From positions 62,001 through 126,000 of the forward strand of contig NZ_JBGNYA010000001.1 in NCBI RefSeq assembly GCF_041477585.1: a DNA stretch of 64,000 bases. The letters run 5' to 3'. The stretch's first letter is position 1, and each line of letters begins with the position of its first letter. The notes below the pieces were generated by a model that did no database searches, was not told the origin of the DNA, and worked only from the letters and a program-made list of their open reading frames with translations. Source of the stretch: Halobellus sp. MBLA0158. Lineage in GTDB: Archaea > Halobacteriota > Halobacteria > Halobacteriales > Haloferacaceae. A program made the position numbers and the translations under genes. Below are positions 9,046 to 17,378 of this stretch, in pieces.

Positions 9046-9851
9046 GCTCCGAGACGCGGAGCGATCGGGCCTCCGAGTCGGCCGGTCGCACGGGCCTCAC
9101 GGGCTTCGTCTCGCTCCTGCGGCGTGAGGTCCTGCGGTTCATCCGCCGGCCGCGCAACACCTTCGTCCCGCCGTTCATCACGAACGTCCTCTACTTCTCG
9201 GTGTTCGGCGTCATCCTCGGCGAGCGGATCGACGAGATCGCCGGCGTCCCGTACATCCTCTTCATCCTCCCCGGGCTGGTGGTGCTGGGCGCGATCTCGA
9301 ACGCCTTCGAGAACACCTCGTTCAACATCTTCCACGGCCGGTGGAACCGCTACATCGAGGAGGTGCTGACCTCGCCGCTCTCGTATCGAACGATGGTCGG
9401 CGCGTACGTGCTCGCGGCGGCGATCCGCGGCGCGATCGTCGGGGTCCTGATCGCGCTCATCGGCGCGTTCTTCACCTCCGTCGGCGCGGCCCAGCCGTTC
9501 TACCTCGTCGCGTTCGGCGTCGTCATCACGGTGCTCTTCGCGGGCCTCGGCGTCGTCGCCGGGCTCTGGGCCGACGACTTCGACGACCTGACGATGCTGA
9601 ATCAGTTCATCCTGCGTCCGCTGGTCTTCTTCGGCGGCGTGTTCTACTCGCTGAACGAACTGCCGGAGACGGTCCAGCAGGTGTCGCTCCTGAATCCGAT
9701 GATCTATATGGTCAACGGCGTCCGGTACGGCTTCCTCGGCGTCAGCGAGGTCGATCCGAACGCGTCCCTCGCGGTCCTGACCGGGCTCGCGGTCGCGGTC
9801 GTCGCGCTCGACGTCGCGCTCTTCCGGCGCGGGTACGGCCTGACCGACTGA
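9042..9851 (+). CDS. ABC-2 type transporter permease
   Basis: Membrane subunit partnering the ATPase encoded immediately upstream. The 269-residue protein has a cytoplasmic N-terminus and six hydrophobic helices. The family-typical region is LNQFILRPLVFFGGVFYSLN followed by LPETVQQVSLLNPMIYMVNG, the classic ABC-2 signature. It begins within the last codons of the ATPase gene. Its stop codon is the first part of an 82-bp long inverted repeat (9851-9932), which probably ends or protects the transcript. The transported compound is unknown. Confidence 0.92.
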   Translation: MSSETRSDRASESAGRTGLTGFVSLLRREVLRFIRRPRNTFVPPFITNVLYFSVFGVILGERIDEIAGVPYILFILPGLVVLGAISNAFENTSFNIFHGRWNRYIEEVLTSPLSYRTMVGAYVLAAAIRGAIVGVLIALIGAFFTSVGAAQPFYLVAFGVVITVLFAGLGVVAGLWADDFDDLTMLNQFILRPLVFFGGVFYSLNELPETVQQVSLLNPMIYMVNGVRYGFLGVSEVDPNASLAVLTGLAVAVVALDVALFRRGYGLTD

Positions 9852-9932
9852 TAGTGATTACTCTCGTCTCTTACCGCCGAACGCCGTTACCGGGGGTGGC
9901 GTTCGGCGGTAAACAGTGAGAGTAATCTCTAT
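9851..9932. repeat. 82-bp long inverted repeat after the ABC operon
   Basis: Two arms of 35 nt (9851-9885 and 9898-9932) flank a 12-nt loop. The inner 15 bp (9871-9885 with 9898-9912) are perfectly complementary. A 5-nt unpaired internal patch follows, then an outer 15-bp block with a single mismatch. The left arm begins at the last base of the permease stop codon. Transcribed, it would form a very stable hairpin, suggesting a terminator or mRNA 3'-end stabiliser. A short MITE-like relic is the alternative. No poly-U tract follows it. Confidence 0.85.
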
Positions 9933-10031
9933 GAGGCGCGAATGGGGTTCGCTCAGGTGGTCTGCTGACCTCCCGTTGGTGAAATCGCATTTTGTGCCAC
10001 ACGAACCCCTTTAGGGCGACACCCCTACCTC

Positions 10032-10037
10032 GGTGAT
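10032..10037 (+). promoter_or_regulatory. Possible Shine-Dalgarno site of the S49 protease gene
   Basis: GGTGAT stands five bases before ATG 10043 and is complementary to the 3' end of archaeal 16S rRNA. A TATA-like CTTTAGG lies at about 10009-10015, which would place the transcription start very close to the site, so the leader would be only a few bases long. The assignment is therefore tentative. Confidence 0.4.
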
Positions 10038-10042
10038 GCAGT

Positions 10043-10948
10043 ATGAGCAGTAACTCATCCGCGACCTCGGCGAAGGCGATATTCGTCGTCGCCGTCGTCG
10101 CGGCCGTCCTGGTGAGTGCGGTGCTCGCCCCCGTTGCCCACGACTACGCGACCTCCGCCCAGTCCGACGGGACGGTGTCGGTCATCACGGTCTCCGGCAC
10201 CATCTCGTCGACGACGGTGGACGGGATCGCAGAGGACCTCCGCAACGCGCGGACCAACGAGTCCGTCAAGGCGGTCGTCCTCAAGGTGGACAGCGGCGGC
10301 GGGGCCGTCGCTCCCAGCGAGCGATTGTACCTCGAAGTGTTACGAACAGCAGAAGAGATGCCGGTCGTCGCGTCCGTCCAGGGCGTCGGCGCCTCGGGCG
10401 CGTACTACGGGATGCTGCCGGCCGACGAGATCTACGTCCTCTCTTCCTCGCAGGTCGGGAGCGTCGGCGTGATCGGGACCGGCGGGACCACCCCGCTTCC
10501 GGACTCCGTCATCCGCACGGGGCCCGACAAGGCCCAGCCGACGACCGATCAGCGACGGCGGACGATCGAGTCGCTCAAGCGGCAGTTCGTCGGGCGCGTG
10601 ATGGAGCACCGCGGCGAGACCATCACCCTCTCGCGCGAGGAGGTCGCCTACGCGAAGACCTACCTCGGGCCGGAGGCCGTCCAGAACGGCTACGCCGACG
10701 ACATCGGCGCGCTCCCGACGGCGATCGACCGCGCGGCCGAGATGGCCGGGATGGACAACTACGACGTGGCCAGACAGGAGCCGCCGAGTTCGCTCGGCCT
10801 GATCCTCCTGGCCAGCGACACCGACAACGGCACGATGATCTACAAACGGAGCGATCGGACGAACGGGCTCGCCCCCGTCACGCAACCGCTGATGGTGGAC
10901 GAAATCCCCTACTACGACCCGGAGGTGTCGGCGAATGCAAGCGCGTGA
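10043..10948 (+). CDS. sppA: S49 family signal-peptide peptidase (SppA-like)
   Basis: Membrane-anchored serine protease thought to degrade cleaved signal peptides and other membrane-associated peptides. The 301-residue protein has one N-terminal membrane helix (about residues 12-32) and an external ClpP-fold domain. The motif GVGASGAYYGML carries the nucleophile serine. The lysine in RTGPDKAQPTTDQ aligns with the catalytic lysine of bacterial SppA, so the Ser-Lys dyad looks intact. The next gene overlaps by 14 bp, indicating an operon with the DUF4350 protein. Confidence 0.88.
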   Translation: MSSNSSATSAKAIFVVAVVAAVLVSAVLAPVAHDYATSAQSDGTVSVITVSGTISSTTVDGIAEDLRNARTNESVKAVVLKVDSGGGAVAPSERLYLEVLRTAEEMPVVASVQGVGASGAYYGMLPADEIYVLSSSQVGSVGVIGTGGTTPLPDSVIRTGPDKAQPTTDQRRRTIESLKRQFVGRVMEHRGETITLSREEVAYAKTYLGPEAVQNGYADDIGALPTAIDRAAEMAGMDNYDVARQEPPSSLGLILLASDTDNGTMIYKRSDRTNGLAPVTQPLMVDEIPYYDPEVSANASA

Positions 10949-11921
10949 CCTCACCCGTCCCGCGATCGCGTTCGTCGTCATCGTCGGACTGGTCGTCGGG
11001 GCCTCGGCGGTCGCCCCGCTCGTCCTCGGCGGCGGCACGCCCGAGGTGACGAACCTCGCCCAGCAGCAGACCGACGCCGACGCGGTCCGCGTCGCCGCCG
11101 CCGAGGAGAGCGGCGAGATCACGATGGACAGCGACGCCGAGAGCAAGACGATCCTCATCGATCAGGCCCACGGGAACGACCTCTCCGACGAGAAGCTCTC
11201 GACGCTCGTGAACACGCTCGTCGAGAACGGCCACGAGGTCCGCGTCGTGACCCAAGACCAGGCCCGCGGCGAGGCGTGGAACGAGTCGCTGCGGAGCGCC
11301 GACGCGTTCCTCGTCGCTAACCCGAGCCAGCCGTACACGCCGTCGCAGCTCGCGGGCGTCCGCGCCTTCAACGACGCCGGCGGCCGGGTCCTCCTGCTGT
11401 CGGATCCGCCCTCCTCCGGCGGCTCGGTGATCAGCCTGCTCGGGGTGGCCGTCTCCCAGCCGTCGAGCGGCGGCCCCAGCCTGAACTCGGCGTTCGGCGT
11501 CTCCGCGCAGTCCGGCTACCTGTTCAATATGCAGGAGTACGAGACCAACTTCCAGAGCGTCTACGCGACGCCCGGAAGCGGCTCGCTCTCGGAGGGCGTC
11601 GACCGGGCCGTCTTCCACGACGCGGCCGCGGTCTCGACCGCGGACGGCCAGACCGCGCTGTCGACGACCGAGGGGACGAAGCTCTCGACGACGCGCCGCG
11701 CCGACACCTACGCGGTGGCGGTGCAGTCCGGCGACGTCGCGATGGTCGGCGACACCGACTTCCTCGCGCCGACGAATGCCTACGTCGCGAGCAACGAAGC
11801 CTTCATCGGCAACCTCGCGGACTTCCTCGTGAGCGGCCAGAAGACCGGGAACGCCCCGGCGCCGCCGTCCTCGGGATCGCCGACGGGACCGACCGCGCCG
11901 ACGCGGCCGACGGCGGTCTGA
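10935..11921 (+). CDS. DUF4350 domain protein, membrane anchored
   Basis: A 328-residue protein with an N-terminal membrane helix (about residues 8-32). The external domain resembles a class I glutamine-amidotransferase-like fold used in DUF4350 proteins (KTILIDQAHGNDLSDEKL, then DAFLVANPSQPY and GGRVLLLSDPPSS). A serine/proline/threonine-rich low-complexity tail follows. No catalytic Cys-His-Glu triad is evident, so a binding or structural role is likely. It overlaps the S49 protease gene by 14 bp and is probably translated with it, suggesting that the two act together on the outer face of the membrane. That functional link is inferred from gene order only. Confidence 0.75.
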   Translation: MQARDLTRPAIAFVVIVGLVVGASAVAPLVLGGGTPEVTNLAQQQTDADAVRVAAAEESGEITMDSDAESKTILIDQAHGNDLSDEKLSTLVNTLVENGHEVRVVTQDQARGEAWNESLRSADAFLVANPSQPYTPSQLAGVRAFNDAGGRVLLLSDPPSSGGSVISLLGVAVSQPSSGGPSLNSAFGVSAQSGYLFNMQEYETNFQSVYATPGSGSLSEGVDRAVFHDAAAVSTADGQTALSTTEGTKLSTTRRADTYAVAVQSGDVAMVGDTDFLAPTNAYVASNEAFIGNLADFLVSGQKTGNAPAPPSSGSPTGPTAPTRPTAV

Positions 11922-12022
11922 GACGCGCGGTCGATTCGGACTAAGATCGCCGCTCCCGCGTTCTCCGTCCGCTCTCGGAGCGAAAGCGCGCGATTCTTGA
12001 CGGGGGCGCGTCGACACCGGCT

Positions 12023-12619
12023 ATGCGACAGTTCCTAATCGTCGGCCACGACGCGCCGACGACGCCCGACTTCTCGCTCGACGACGTCGCGGGCGGCGCC
12101 GGCCGCCTCGACGTGCTCTGCCGCTGTGTCACGAGCGCGTTCTTCCTCTCGCACGCGATCCGCGAGGACGTCCGGGTCCACCTCGTCCTCGGCGACGCGT
12201 TCACCGTCCGCTTCGACGGCGCGGACCTCCGCCGGCTCAACCCCGACGAGCGGAGCACGGCCGCGCTGATCCGCACGGCGTTAGACCACCGCGAGGACGC
12301 GATCGGCCACATACCCGCCGAGAGCACGCCCGGCGTCTCGATCCGCCGGATGGGATTCGAGGCGACGCTCGCCGACCTCGCCGACGAGGCGACCGTCGTC
12401 GAACTCCACGAGGACGGCGCCCCCGTCGCGGACGTCGACCCGCCCGCGGACCCGCTCTTCGTGCTCTCGGACCACCGCGACTTCAGCGACGCGGAGGCCG
12501 ACCTCCTGGCCGACGCGGCGGACGAGCGAGTGCGGCTGAGTCCCGAAGTCCTCCACGCCGACCACGCGATCACCGTCGCGCACAATTACCTGGACACCGA
12601 CGGCTACACCACCTACTGA
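12023..12619 (+). CDS. trmY: tRNA (pseudouridine-54 N1)-methyltransferase TrmY
   Basis: SPOUT-class methyltransferase that converts pseudouridine 54 in archaeal tRNAs to 1-methylpseudouridine, a thymine mimic in the T loop. The 198-residue length and the start [17 protein letters not shown] match the TrmY/DUF358 family. [18 protein letters not shown] and the C-terminal trefoil-knot segment [17 protein letters not shown] (SAM-binding region) are characteristic. Its substrate is produced by Pus10, whose gene is in the same region. Only 3 bp separate it from the following CHY zinc-finger gene. Confidence 0.93.
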   Translation: MRQFLIVGHDAPTTPDFSLDDVAGGAGRLDVLCRCVTSAFFLSHAIREDVRVHLVLGDAFTVRFDGADLRRLNPDERSTAALIRTALDHREDAIGHIPAESTPGVSIRRMGFEATLADLADEATVVELHEDGAPVADVDPPADPLFVLSDHRDFSDAEADLLADAADERVRLSPEVLHADHAITVAHNYLDTDGYTTY

Positions 12620-12622
12620 GAG

Positions 12623-13045
12623 ATGAGCGACGCCGATGCTGACACCACCGCGGGAGACCGCCGGACTACGCACGCGCCTGACCGCGACGACCGTTTTGCG
12701 GTCCCGCTCGTCGGCGTCGCCGTCGATCCGGAGACGCGCTGTGCGCACTGGGACGACGCGGTCGACATCGTGGCGCTCCGCTTCGGTTGTTGTGAGGCGT
12801 TCTCGCCGTGCCACGCGTGTCACGACGAGGCCACCGAGCACGATCCCGAGCCGTGGCCGCGCGAGCGGTTCGACGAGCCGGCGGTGCTGTGCGGCGCCTG
12901 CGGAGCGACGCTCACGGCGCGGAGGTACCTCGACGGCGACGACGCGTGTCCCGCCTGCGGCGCGGCGTTCAATCCGGGGTGTCGGCGCCACCGGGAGCGG
13001 TACTTCGAGGTCGGCGGCGACGGCGAGCCGAACCTCGACGCCTGA
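12623..13045 (+). CDS. CHY zinc-finger protein
   Basis: A 140-residue cysteine/histidine-rich protein. The CHY-type pattern is visible in CAHWDDAVDIVALRFGCC followed by CHACHDE, then the treble-clef-like pairs CGACGATLTARRYL and CPACGAAFNPGC. All expected Cys/His ligands appear present. Small CHY proteins bind zinc, and the biochemical role of the haloarchaeal ones is not known. It lies 3 bp after trmY on the same strand and is very likely in the same transcript. That suggests an RNA-related role, but this is inference from position. Confidence 0.85.
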   Translation: MSDADADTTAGDRRTTHAPDRDDRFAVPLVGVAVDPETRCAHWDDAVDIVALRFGCCEAFSPCHACHDEATEHDPEPWPRERFDEPAVLCGACGATLTARRYLDGDDACPACGAAFNPGCRRHRERYFEVGGDGEPNLDA

Positions 13046-13110
13046 CGGGCGCGGCGCGGGCTCTGACGGTTCGGAAGCGTTAAAAGAACGAACGACGACG
13101 GTACGAGTGT

Positions 13111-13183
13111 GGGCCGGTGGGGTAGCTTGGTATCCTTCGGCCTTCGGGTGGCCGTAACCGCAGTTCGAATCTGCGCCGGCCCA
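13111..13183 (+). tRNA. tRNA-Pro (anticodon CGG)
   Basis: A 73-nt cloverleaf with a 7-bp acceptor stem (13111-13117 with 13176-13182) and a D arm with the typical AGCTTGGTA loop. The anticodon stem CGGCC/GGCCG carries loop TTCGGGT, giving anticodon CGG, which reads proline CCG codons. A 4-nt variable loop and the T arm CGCAG/CTGCG with TTCGAAT follow. The discriminator base is A and CCA is not encoded. There is no intron at the anticodon. A run of five T residues follows directly. Confidence 0.97.
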
Positions 13184-13188
13184 TTTTT
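13184..13188 (+). terminator. Oligo-T terminator after tRNA-Pro
   Basis: Five consecutive T residues directly follow the discriminator base of tRNA-Pro. Short oligo-T tracts on the non-template strand are the known intrinsic termination signal of archaeal RNA polymerase. Confidence 0.6.
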
Positions 13189-13249
13189 CCCCACTTCAGA
13201 ACGACGAGCCGCCGCTATGGACCGTATTCGCCTTCGGACGGAGGAACGC

Positions 13250-13594
13250 TCACAGCAGCGCCGCCACGATCACCGCGCCGTTCCACACCGTCACGACGAA
13301 CCCCAACATACAGAGCGCGAGCGGAACGCCGATGCTGTGCGGGTGAGGGACGATCCGGTACAGGCCATAAAAGCCCGCGACGACGGCGACCTTCAGCGGA
13401 ACGAGGAGCGGGAGCCCGTAGGTGTTGATCAGCCAGGCCACGAGCGGGCTCGCCTCGACGACCGTGTGCAGGTGATAGCCCGAGAGCGTCGTGACGACGT
13501 CGCCGACGAGAAAGAACACTATCGTCCCCTGCCACCAGAGGGGAGTCAGTCCGGACAGCAGTTCGATCGAGGAGTCCGAGTGGGTGTCAATCAT
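13250..13594 (-). CDS. Small membrane protein, DUF5658-like
   Basis: From ATG 13594 the product is 114 residues (MIDTHSDSSIELLSG). It has three to four membrane helices and the segment GDVVTTLSGYHLHTVVEASP, which resembles the D-x-x-T-T ... E-x-x-P pattern of DUF5658 small membrane proteins. The frame extends upstream to an ATG at 13738, but the extra residues are not hydrophobic and would read into AT-richer promoter-like DNA, so the shorter start is preferred. Function is unknown. It converges with tRNA-Pro. Confidence 0.65.
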   Translation of the reverse strand: MIDTHSDSSIELLSGLTPLWWQGTIVFFLVGDVVTTLSGYHLHTVVEASPLVAWLINTYGLPLLVPLKVAVVAGFYGLYRIVPHPHSIGVPLALCMLGFVVTVWNGAVIVAALL

Positions 13595-13744
13595 CGTCGG
13601 GAGGGGGCCTTCGGTGCGGCTTTCGGTCGCGGCGAACGACCACGCGGCGACTGACGCCGCCTGACGGATGGATGACGTGACGTTCGGAAATTCGATTAGA
13701 CTGACGTGTACTAAGTGTTTGGTTTGCGCCCCGGTCACACGCGA

Positions 13745-14755
13745 TCACACGGCGGCGTACGCGACGAGGTATCCGGCTGCGGCGACCGTGAGCGCCGTGA
13801 GCGCGCCGACGACCGCGACGAACCGCGGGTCGCGGTCGAGCCCGGCGGACGATCGGACGGCGTCGCCGCCGCGGGCGGACAGCCAGATCCACCCGCCCAC
13901 GAGGAGCGCAAGCGGAACGATCGTGAAGCCGAGGACGTGCGCGTCGGCGATCGTCGGCCGCGGGAGGACGAACGCGGCCGGCGCGTACACGAGTCCGAGG
14001 CCCGCACGCGGGTCGACGGCGTCGCGGAGGGCGGTCTGCGACCCGCCCGGGGAGGCCAGCTGCGCGTAGACCGCCACGGCGGCCCAGACCGCCGCGACCT
14101 CGACGAAGAGGATCCCGAGGAGGTTCAGCGTCGGATCGACCGAGAGGACGACGCGCTCGGTCAGGAGCGGTGGGCCGAACGGCGACAGCAGCGGCGGCGG
14201 CGACGCCAGGAAGACGTCGCCGAACGGGTGAGTCAGAAATCCGACGCCGGCGGCGAGCATCGTCGCGGTAGGTGGAAGAGGGGTTCGTCGGGCGACGGCG
14301 GCCCCGGCGACGGCCGCGACGAGGAGGAACGCGGCCGCGACGACCGCCGCGGAGAGTCCGACCGTCGAGCGGAAGCCCCACAGGATCGCGAGCCCCGCCA
14401 GGAGAGCGACGGCCGCGGTGACGACGGCGGACGGCGACGGGTCGGATCGGCGCGCTCGCCCGACGAGGTGGCCCGCGCCGAAGGCGAGCGTCGCGGCGGC
14501 GCCGACGGGGAGCGGATGGGTGACGACGCGGTGGACGCGGTTTGCGACGCCCCAGAACGCCTCCCAGCCGAGCGGGACCCCGCCGGCGACGGCGGCGGCG
14601 TACGTGGCGACGGCGTACGCGACGTCGAGGTCCGGGAGGAGCGCCGCGAGCGCGGCGACGCCCGCGAGCGCGAGCGCGGTCCGCGCGTCGCGGCCGGCGC
14701 GGCGCGCACCCCACCCCGCGAGGGCGAACGCGAGGCACTCGTGGCCGACGAACAT
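13745..14755 (-). CDS. YdjM-type metal-dependent hydrolase-like membrane protein
   Basis: From ATG 14755 (MFVGHECLAFALAGWGARR) the product is about 336 residues. The N-terminus carries the metal-ligand-like GHECLAF segment, followed by LLPDLDVAYAVATY and HRVVTHPLPVGA, the His/Asp pattern of the YdjM/LexA-binding membrane hydrolase family (PF04307). Several hydrophobic helices and a second His-containing loop FLTHPFGDVFLASP follow. The true enzymatic activity of this family is not established. The upstream part of the open frame is proline/arginine-rich and was excluded. It is divergent from the VOC gene. Confidence 0.8.
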   Translation of the reverse strand: MFVGHECLAFALAGWGARRAGRDARTALALAGVAALAALLPDLDVAYAVATYAAAVAGGVPLGWEAFWGVANRVHRVVTHPLPVGAAATLAFGAGHLVGRARRSDPSPSAVVTAAVALLAGLAILWGFRSTVGLSAAVVAAAFLLVAAVAGAAVARRTPLPPTATMLAAGVGFLTHPFGDVFLASPPPLLSPFGPPLLTERVVLSVDPTLNLLGILFVEVAAVWAAVAVYAQLASPGGSQTALRDAVDPRAGLGLVYAPAAFVLPRPTIADAHVLGFTIVPLALLVGGWIWLSARGGDAVRSSAGLDRDPRFVAVVGALTALTVAAAGYLVAYAAV

Positions 14756-14864
14756 CGCTCGTCTCCGCGCTGGCCGCCGGGCGAGATAGGTCTTGTCCTC
14801 GCGGGGCGTCTCCGCTGGCGCGGCCGGCGGCGGATCTTTGTCCGGCGAGCGCCAACGGGTGGTC

Positions 14865-15260
14865 GTGAACGGGACCGCCATCGACCACGTGAAACTGCAG
14901 ATCCCCGCCGACGGGATCGAGACCGCACTGGCGTTCTACCGGGACGGGCTCGGCTTCGAGATCGACGGGATGGACCTGTACGAGTCCGGCGAGAAGCCGT
15001 TCTTCTCGGTCCGGCTCGCGCCCGGCGCCGTGATCCACCTCGAACCGTCCGACGACTTCGCGGCGCCGTCGCGGACCGCCTACGACCACGTCGCCGTCCG
15101 CGTCGACGACACGATCGAGGGGGTCGAGGCGGCGCTCGACGACGCGGGGATCGAGATCGACCGCCGGCTCGACCCGCTGGGCGCGACGGGCGTGGCGCCC
15201 GCCGTGTACGTCACGGACCCGTTCGGCTACCGGATCGAACTGAAGGCCGAGCGGGCGTAG
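14865..15260 (+). CDS. VOC family (glyoxalase-fold) protein
   Basis: A protein of about 131 residues with the vicinal-oxygen-chelate fold: AIDHVKLQIPADG at the N-terminus (first metal-ligand His) and ALAFYRDGLGFEIDG. The second module is TAYDHVAVRVDDTIEGVEA, ending VYVTDPFGYRIELK (last ligand Glu). These ligands support a metal-dependent lyase or dioxygenase-type role, but the substrate is unknown. The start is taken as GTG at 14865. GTG 14859 is equally possible, and both lie about 25 bp after a TTTG-rich box near 14836. It is divergent from the YdjM-like gene. Confidence 0.85.
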   Translation: MNGTAIDHVKLQIPADGIETALAFYRDGLGFEIDGMDLYESGEKPFFSVRLAPGAVIHLEPSDDFAAPSRTAYDHVAVRVDDTIEGVEAALDDAGIEIDRRLDPLGATGVAPAVYVTDPFGYRIELKAERA

Positions 15261-15329
15261 CGCCGCGGCGACTCCGGCGGCCGACACCGAACGGTTTTTC
15301 TCGCTGTTGCCCCGTGCTACACCCAGTCG

Positions 15330-16634
15330 ATGCGATCCAAGGTCCCCGGACTCGGCGGCTCCCGCTCCGCGGAGCGCGCCGGCGCGCTGCTCGCACTCGC
15401 GGGCGTCGTCCTCTTCATCTCCTCGCTCGTCGTCGGCGCCGCGCTCGCCCCGGACGTCGGCGCCGCCACCGACGGCGAGACGCGGCAGACGCTCGTGGGG
15501 TCCCACGGCGGCGGCCCCGGTCTCCACGAGAAGGGCTCTGTCTACCTCCTCGACGGCCGCGAGATCCAGTGGCGCGCCGGCGACACGGACAGCTACTTCG
15601 ACGTCACGATGCTCCCGGACGGGCGGGTGATGGCCGGCTTCATGGACGGCGGCTACACCGACTGTGCCCCCTACGAGTCCCCCTGCACCCGCACCGGCTT
15701 CCGGATCATCGATCCGAACGCCGGGAGCGAGGCCGGTCCCGAGATCGTCTCCGAGTACTCCTTCCCGGTCCGGACGCCGAAGAACAGCGAGGTCCACGAC
15801 GTCGAGCGGCTGGACTCGGGCGAGTACCTCGTCACGGACATGGAGTACGAGCGGATCTTCACCGTGAGCGAGGGCGAGATCACCTGGCAGTGGAACGCCA
15901 GCGAGCGCTACGACGCGCCCGCGGATCCGACCCGGACCGACTGGCTCCACATCAACGACGTCGACGTCATCTCCGAGGACCGCTACCTGGTCTCGGTCCG
16001 CAACGCGCACCAGCTCGTGATCGTCGAGCGCGGCGAGGGCGTCGTCGAGGTGATCAACGAGGGCGACGGCGACGGCGGCAGCCCGAGCTCGAGGGGCGAT
16101 CCGACGGTGCTCCGCCAGCAGCACAACCCCCAGTGGCTCGGCAACGGGACCGTGCTGGTCGCCGACAGCCACAACGATCGGATCGTCGAACTGCGGAGAA
16201 ACGAGAGCGGCGACTGGAACGTCGCGTGGGCGCTCTACGAGGCCGAGGGCGTGACGTTCAACTGGCCGCGCGACGCCGACCGCCTCCCCAACGGCAACAC
16301 GCTCGTCACCGACTCGCTGAACAAGCGGATCGTGGAGGTGAACCGCACGGGCGCGACCGTCTGGAGTTACGGGACGCCGCAGGTGCCCTACGAGGCCGAG
16401 CGACTGCCGGCAGGCGAGCGGGTCGGCGGCGTCGCCTACGCCGACGGCGGCGGCGCGACGACGATCGGCGAGGGCCGGGACGTGCCCGTGCTGTCGTTCC
16501 TGCTCGTCGTCCTCCAGACCGGCCTCCAGACGCCGTTCTGGTTCGGCGAGGCCCACGTCGCGGTCGCGCTCATCTCGCTGGCGTGCGTGCTCGGCGGGGC
16601 GGGAACGGCCCTGCGGGGTCGGCTCCGCGGGTAG
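15330..16634 (+). CDS. Arylsulfotransferase-like beta-propeller membrane protein
   Basis: A 434-residue protein with an N-terminal membrane helix (about residues 17-40) and a large extracytoplasmic beta-propeller domain. A C-terminal membrane helix lies at about residues 385-425. The repeated blade motifs with H-N/D residues, such as DWLHINDVDVISEDRYLVS, RQQHNPQWLGNGTVLVADSH and RDADRLPNGNTLVTDSLNKR, match the arylsulfotransferase (ASST) family. Catalytic histidines of true ASST enzymes cannot be confirmed by eye, so an actual sulfotransferase activity is uncertain. It stands alone, 55 bp before the NUDIX gene. Confidence 0.8.
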   Translation: MRSKVPGLGGSRSAERAGALLALAGVVLFISSLVVGAALAPDVGAATDGETRQTLVGSHGGGPGLHEKGSVYLLDGREIQWRAGDTDSYFDVTMLPDGRVMAGFMDGGYTDCAPYESPCTRTGFRIIDPNAGSEAGPEIVSEYSFPVRTPKNSEVHDVERLDSGEYLVTDMEYERIFTVSEGEITWQWNASERYDAPADPTRTDWLHINDVDVISEDRYLVSVRNAHQLVIVERGEGVVEVINEGDGDGGSPSSRGDPTVLRQQHNPQWLGNGTVLVADSHNDRIVELRRNESGDWNVAWALYEAEGVTFNWPRDADRLPNGNTLVTDSLNKRIVEVNRTGATVWSYGTPQVPYEAERLPAGERVGGVAYADGGGATTIGEGRDVPVLSFLLVVLQTGLQTPFWFGEAHVAVALISLACVLGGAGTALRGRLRG

Positions 16635-16688
16635 GGCTCGACCGCGAGGACCCCCCTGCTTCTTGCCCGTCGAGGTGGAGACACGGAT

Positions 16689-17261
16689 ATGGTCGACAGC
16701 GAGCCTTCCAGCGGCGACGACCTGGCCTGGACGACGACCGGGAGCGACATCGACTACGCCTGCCCGGGCTTCGAGGTGCGGCGCGACGACGTGGTCCTGC
16801 CGGACGGCACCAAGACGGACTTTCACTACGTCGACGAGCCGCCCGCGGTGGTCGTCCTCCCCTTTACGCCCGACGGCGACGTCGTCCTCGTCGAGGAGTG
16901 GCGCCAGGCCGTCGGGCGCGTCAACCGCGGCCTGCCCGCCGGGACGGCCGAGTCCGACGACGCCGACCTCGACGACGCCGCACGCAGGGAACTCGGCGAG
17001 GAGACCGGATACGAGGCCGACGCCGTCGAGCACCTCTTCGCCGCCGAGCCGGCCAACGGCCTCCTCGACAGCGTCCACCACTACTTCGTCGCTCGCGGCT
17101 GTGAGCCGTCGGGCGAACAGGACCTCGACTTCAACGAGAGCATCCGCGTAGTCACCGCCGACTACGACGACCTCCTGACCGAGGTCCTCGACGGGGACGT
17201 CCGCGACGGCCGGACGGCGCTCGGGATCACCCGCTACGAACTCGCGGAGCGCTGGCGGTGA
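16689..17261 (+). CDS. NUDIX hydrolase
   Basis: Hydrolyses nucleoside-diphosphate-linked compounds. The 190-residue length is typical of ADP-ribose pyrophosphatase-like members. The Nudix box is visible as GLPAGTAESDDADLDDAARR continuing ELGEETGYEAD, with the REL..EE.G core intact. The preceding VVVLPFTPDGDVVLVEEWRQ strand is also characteristic. The substrate cannot be assigned. The CPBP gene follows on the same strand. Confidence 0.9.
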   Translation: MVDSEPSSGDDLAWTTTGSDIDYACPGFEVRRDDVVLPDGTKTDFHYVDEPPAVVVLPFTPDGDVVLVEEWRQAVGRVNRGLPAGTAESDDADLDDAARRELGEETGYEADAVEHLFAAEPANGLLDSVHHYFVARGCEPSGEQDLDFNESIRVVTADYDDLLTEVLDGDVRDGRTALGITRYELAERWR

Positions 17262-17308
17262 GGCCGGTCGGCCGACGATGACGGCGGCACGCCGACGGTG
17301 ACGGAGAG

Positions 17309-17358
17309 CGGAGAGACGAAGCGCTTTGACGAGAACGGAGAGACGAAGCGTTTTGACG
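17309..17358. repeat. Two 23-bp direct repeats, 27-bp period
   Basis: Units at 17309-17331 and 17336-17358 are identical except for one C/T change. Each ends with AAGCG(C/T)TTTGACG. The second copy puts its TTTTGA about 25 bp before the GTG at 17379, so the repeats may be a duplicated promoter module. Because the period is a multiple of three, they could also encode a 9-residue repeat (GETKRFD-) if translation began at GTG 17298. Confidence 0.8.
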
Positions 17359-17378
17359 CGGGGGTCCGTACTGCGGGT

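Noticed and set aside
9851-9932. The long inverted repeat considered as an insertion-sequence remnant
   Set aside because: No transposase fragment or clear target-site duplication flanks it, so it is reported only as a repeat or possible terminator.
13587-17104. Open reading frames of more than 1,100 codons on both strands opposite and overlapping the known genes
   Set aside because: They are arginine-, proline- or alanine-rich shadows of the real genes in very GC-rich DNA, where stop codons are rare. They cross gene boundaries and promoters and match no family.
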